Source: Crocinitomicaceae bacterium
Lineage (GTDB): Bacteria; Bacteroidota; Bacteroidia; Flavobacteriales_D; Crocinitomicaceae
Assembly (NCBI GenBank): GCA_023264075.1
Contig: JALQTG010000019.1
Location: 1-7,561, forward strand
Length of the DNA: 7,561 bases
Direction of reading: 5' to 3'
In this document: positions 5,026-7,561 of the stretch, in pieces
Layout of the letters: every line of letters begins with the position of its first letter
Position numbering within the stretch: the first letter of the stretch is position 1
Program-made: the position numbers and the translations under genes
Notes under the pieces: generated by a model
Told to the model about the DNA's origin: nothing
Database searches by the model: none
What the model saw: the letters and a program-made list of their open reading frames with translations, nothing else

Positions 5026-6438
5026 ATGAAAGTAAAACAAATTTATACTGGATGTATCGCTCATGCAGCGTACTACATCGAAAACAACGGAGAGGCAGCA
5101 GTATTTGATCCATTAAGAGAAGTACAACCATACATCGATCGTGCAGAAAAAGACGGTGCGAAAATCAAGTATGTTTTTGAAACGCATTTTCACGCAGATT
5201 TTGTTTCCGGGCACTTGGATTTAGCCAAGAAAACGGATGCAAAAATTGTATATGGCCCAACAGCTAAACCAGGGTTTGAGGCAATTGTTGCGGAGGACAA
5301 TCAAGAGTTCAAAGTGGGGAATTATACAATCCGGGTGATTCATACGCCTGGACACACCATGGAGTCTACGACTTATTTGTTGATGGACGAAAATGGAAAA
5401 GAGCATGGAATCATTACAGGAGACACATTGTTTATTGGTGATGTCGGTCGACCAGACCTTGCGCAACACGTGATTGCTGACTTGACAGAAGAGAAATTAG
5501 CGGCACATTTATATGATTCATTACGCAATAAAATTATGCCGCTGAGCGATGACTTAATCGTTTATCCAAACCACGGAGCAGGTTCTGCTTGTGGGAAGAT
5601 GATGAGCAAGGAAACTACCGACACATTAGGGAATCAGAAGAAAACAAACTATGCACTTCGTCCGGATATGACGAAGGAAGAGTTCATCAAAGAATTACTG
5701 ACTGGATTATCTGCACCTCCAGGTTACTTCCCGAAAAATGTACTGATGAATATTCAAGGTTATGAGAGTCTTGATAAAATTATGGATAGAGCGAAAAAAC
5801 CATTAAATGTTCAAGCATTTGAATTAGTAGCCAATGAATCTCGTCCGTTAATCCTAGACACTCGTCCTGCCGAAACATTTGCAAAAGGATTTATACCTAA
5901 CAGCATTAATATTGGGTTGGACAGCAACTTTGCGATGTGGGTAGGTGAGCTCATTCCAGATATCAAACAAGAAATCCTGCTGGTAACTGAAAAAGGAGCC
6001 GAAGAAGAAAGTATCATCCGATTATCTCGTGTAGGATACGACCATGCTATTGGTTACCTAGAAGGAGGTTTTGACGCTTGGACAGCAACTGGAAAAGAAG
6101 TGAATCATGTAGATCGTATTTCTGCTGAAGAATTTGCTGAGCGTATCCACAAAGGCGCAAAAGTATTTGATGTGCGTAAAGTAAGTGAATTTGCTTCTCA
6201 GCACGTGAAAGGCGCCCACAATACTCCTCTTGCCACAATCAATGACCACTTGGCGGAATTCCCAAAAGACGAGCCGTTCATCCTTCACTGTGCAGGTGGA
6301 TATCGAAGTATGATTGCTTCTTCAATATTAAAACAACGAGGATGGGACAACTTCGTGGATGTTGTAGGTGGATTTGATGCGATAAAAAACACCGACGTAA
6401 CAGTAACAGATTACGTTTGTCCAACTACGTTGCTGTAA
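5026..6438 (+). CDS. Metallo-beta-lactamase/double-rhodanese fusion, persulfide dioxygenase-like
   Basis: This 470-residue cytosolic protein has three parts. Residues 1-245 form a metallo-beta-lactamase fold of the ETHE1/persulfide dioxygenase branch: THFHADF (His54, His56, Asp58), TPGHT (His110), GDTLF (Asp133), GRPDL (Arg142) and YPNHGAGSACG (His183). His54, His110 and Asp133 correspond to the iron ligands of ETHE1. Residues about 263-357 are a rhodanese domain whose catalytic loop reads LLVTEKG, without cysteine, so it is probably inactive. Residues about 364-460 are a second rhodanese with HCAGGYRS, giving active Cys422. This order matches CstB-type fusions that oxidise low-molecular-weight persulfides to sulfite and use sulfane sulfur to make thiosulfate in sulfide detoxification. 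The exact substrate here is inferred. The protein ends in VCPTTLL with a near-terminal Cys465. It is a single-gene unit with its own upstream dyads and terminator. No sqr or other sulfur gene is adjacent. Confidence 0.92.
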   Translation: MKVKQIYTGCIAHAAYYIENNGEAAVFDPLREVQPYIDRAEKDGAKIKYVFETHFHADFVSGHLDLAKKTDAKIVYGPTAKPGFEAIVAEDNQEFKVGNYTIRVIHTPGHTMESTTYLLMDENGKEHGIITGDTLFIGDVGRPDLAQHVIADLTEEKLAAHLYDSLRNKIMPLSDDLIVYPNHGAGSACGKMMSKETTDTLGNQKKTNYALRPDMTKEEFIKELLTGLSAPPGYFPKNVLMNIQGYESLDKIMDRAKKPLNVQAFELVANESRPLILDTRPAETFAKGFIPNSINIGLDSNFAMWVGELIPDIKQEILLVTEKGAEEESIIRLSRVGYDHAIGYLEGGFDAWTATGKEVNHVDRISAEEFAERIHKGAKVFDVRKVSEFASQHVKGAHNTPLATINDHLAEFPKDEPFILHCAGGYRSMIASSILKQRGWDNFVDVVGGFDAIKNTDVTVTDYVCPTTLL

Positions 6439-6463
6439 AACATACCAATAACGGATGTAATGT

Positions 6464-6493
6464 AAGGGCGAATAGTAATTCGCCCTTTCTTAT
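6464..6493 (+). terminator. Intrinsic terminator after the MBL-rhodanese gene
   Basis: A perfect 10-bp stem, AAGGGCGAAT (6464-6473) with its complement (6478-6487), has an AGTA loop and is followed by the T-rich TCTTATT. It lies 26 nt after the stop codon and separates this gene from the glycosyltransferase gene. Confidence 0.88.
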
Positions 6494-6525
6494 TGTCCTG
6501 TTTTATGTAAGATTGTCTAACTTCG
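6493..6525 (+). promoter_or_regulatory. Candidate Bacteroidota promoter for the glycosyltransferase gene
   Basis: TTG (6493-6495) is followed after 22 nt by TAACTTCG (6518-6525), one mismatch from TAnnTTTG. The box ends 5 nt before the GTG start, as at the SprT-like gene, so the transcript would be leaderless or nearly so. The TTG overlaps the end of the preceding terminator's T-rich tail. Confidence 0.5.
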
Positions 6526-6530
6526 TCTTC

Positions 6531-7561
6531 GTGAAAACGATTTACATCATCGCTCCATATCCTCGGGGTCAAGCTCCTTCTCAACGGTTTCGTTTTGAAC
6601 AATACCTGGATTTTTTAGAGTCAGAAGGGTTTACACTACACTTCCATCCTTTCATCAATGAAAAAACTTGGAATACCATCTACTCTGAAGGGAAAGTAAT
6701 AAAAAAAATTTTGGGGATGTTAGGCAGTTTCTTGCGCCGTTGGGGCTTACTATTTCAACTTCACAAAGCAGATTATGTATTTGTTCATCGCGAGGCAGCC
6801 CAAATGGGGCCTCCAATTTTTGAATGGATCATCGCGAAGGTGTTGCGTAAAAAATACATATACGACTTCGACGATGCGATTTGGCTTCCTAATTACAGCG
6901 AAAGCAACGCTAAATTTCATCGCTTAAAGGCGTATTGGAAAGTCAAATTCTGCATGAAATGGGCAGACAAAATCACTGCGGGAAATAATTATTTGGCTGA
7001 GTTCGCACGTCAGTACAATTCTAATGTTTACGTAATTCCTACAACAATTGATACTGAAAATTACCACAACCAAACCATCCATTACGAAAAGGAAACCCTA
7101 GTTATTGGTTGGACAGGTTCACACACAACCATGCACTACTTAGATGAACTAGTACCTATCTTAGAAGAACTCGAGCAAAAACATAACTTCACATTTACTG
7201 TAATATCGAATGAGGCACCAAGTTTCACTTTGAAATCGCTCCGATTTGTAAAGTGGTCAAAAGAAACCGAAATAGAAGAATTACTAAATTTTTCTATTGG
7301 TGTAATGCCCTTGAAAGAGGACAAATGGTCAAAGGGAAAATGTGGATTCAAAGCGTTGCAATATATGTCTTTGGGCATTCCAAGTGTTATTTCTCCCGTA
7401 GGCGTCAACACAGAGATTATTAGACATGCTGAAAATGGCTATACACCGTCAAGCTCAACGGAATGGACCGAGGCCCTCGATAAACTGCTTACTGATCGAT
7501 CGCTTCGCCATAAATTAGGGAGGCAAGGCCAAGCAACAATCGAAGAACGCTATTCCGTTCA
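6531..7561 (+). CDS. GT-B glycosyltransferase, GT4-like (3' end outside window)
   Basis: This open frame of 343 codons runs off the right edge. The product is a probable cytosolic glycosyltransferase of the GT-B fold that transfers a sugar from an activated donor to a growing glycan; donor and acceptor cannot be told. The N-terminus, VKTIYIIAPYPRGQAPSQRF, resembles family members that begin MKxILxxxPYP. Other features are HREAAQMGPP (86-95), the YDFDDAIWLP motif (111-120), IGWTGSHTT at the start of the second Rossmann domain (192-200), and KCGFKALQYMSLGIPSVISPVG (270-291), the donor-binding loop. In this loop Phe273 and Lys274 stand where many GT4 enzymes have the first Glu of EX7E. I chose GTG 6531 because homology begins there, no ATG lies near it in frame, and a -7 box sits 5 nt upstream. 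The frame stays open upstream through the terminator. No membrane segment is evident. Confidence 0.88.
   Translation, partial: MKTIYIIAPYPRGQAPSQRFRFEQYLDFLESEGFTLHFHPFINEKTWNTIYSEGKVIKKILGMLGSFLRRWGLLFQLHKADYVFVHREAAQMGPPIFEWIIAKVLRKKYIYDFDDAIWLPNYSESNAKFHRLKAYWKVKFCMKWADKITAGNNYLAEFARQYNSNVYVIPTTIDTENYHNQTIHYEKETLVIGWTGSHTTMHYLDELVPILEELEQKHNFTFTVISNEAPSFTLKSLRFVKWSKETEIEELLNFSIGVMPLKEDKWSKGKCGFKALQYMSLGIPSVISPVGVNTEIIRHAENGYTPSSSTEWTEALDKLLTDRSLRHKLGRQGQATIEERYSV

Noticed and set aside
6411..6602. Minus-strand 63-codon frame across the intergenic terminator
   Set aside because: It runs through a strong hairpin terminator and the start of the glycosyltransferase gene, with no coding signs.
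7136..7411. Minus-strand 91-codon frame
   Set aside because: It is antisense to the conserved GT-B second domain, whose motifs are clear on the + strand.
1..7561. Defence system, mobile element or biosynthetic cluster
   Set aside because: No transposase, integrase, nuclease, toxin-antitoxin, CRISPR or assembly-line genes were seen. All recognised genes are common housekeeping or envelope functions.

Overview
This 7.56-kb window looks like ordinary chromosome from a member of the Bacteroidota, probably class Flavobacteriia and possibly near Fluviicola/Crocinitomicaceae. That placement is an inference. It rests on promoter boxes of the Bacteroidota type (TAnnTTTG), the scarcity of strong Shine-Dalgarno sequences, moderately AT-rich DNA, and protein families arranged as in that phylum. 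I see no phage, insertion sequence, CRISPR array, tRNA or rRNA.

Layout from left to right. (1) The 3' part of a glutaryl-CoA dehydrogenase gene on the + strand (2-499) ends at a perfect 15-bp bidirectional terminator (516-548). (2) Converging on it is a tightly packed minus-strand operon, read from 2421 down to 570: a MlaE-type lipid-transport permease, its MlaF-type ATPase, and an ArsC-family (glutaredoxin-like) reductase. The first junction is TAA directly followed by ATG, and the second leaves a single base between stop and start. (3) Divergent from it is a + strand operon (2513-4787): a SprT-like metallopeptidase domain protein, a mannose-1-phosphate guanylyltransferase overlapping it by ATGA, and an unrecognised protein with two CxxC pairs. 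(4) A 238-bp intergenic stretch holds degenerate heptad repeats, then two dyads with Crp/Fnr-type spacing upstream of (5) a metallo-beta-lactamase/double-rhodanese fusion (5026-6438) that resembles persulfide dioxygenase-rhodanese proteins. This gene ends at a strong hairpin terminator. (6) A GT-B glycosyltransferase gene starts at a GTG codon at 6531 and runs off the right edge.

The genes fall into separate functional units: acyl-CoA catabolism, outer-membrane lipid transport, GDP-mannose supply, sulfide/persulfide detoxification, and glycan assembly. GDP-mannose synthesis and the glycosyltransferase could both feed surface polysaccharide, but they are not in one operon.

I found no convincing undescribed multi-gene system. 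The most useful leads are regulatory. Two genes carry a promoter -7 box exactly 5 nt before the start codon, which predicts leaderless transcripts. The sulfur-enzyme gene has paired Crp/Fnr-like dyads 23 bp apart, the nearer one centred about where a class II activator would sit. The unrecognised CxxC protein and the terminal ArsC-like gene in the Mla operon are secondary leads.
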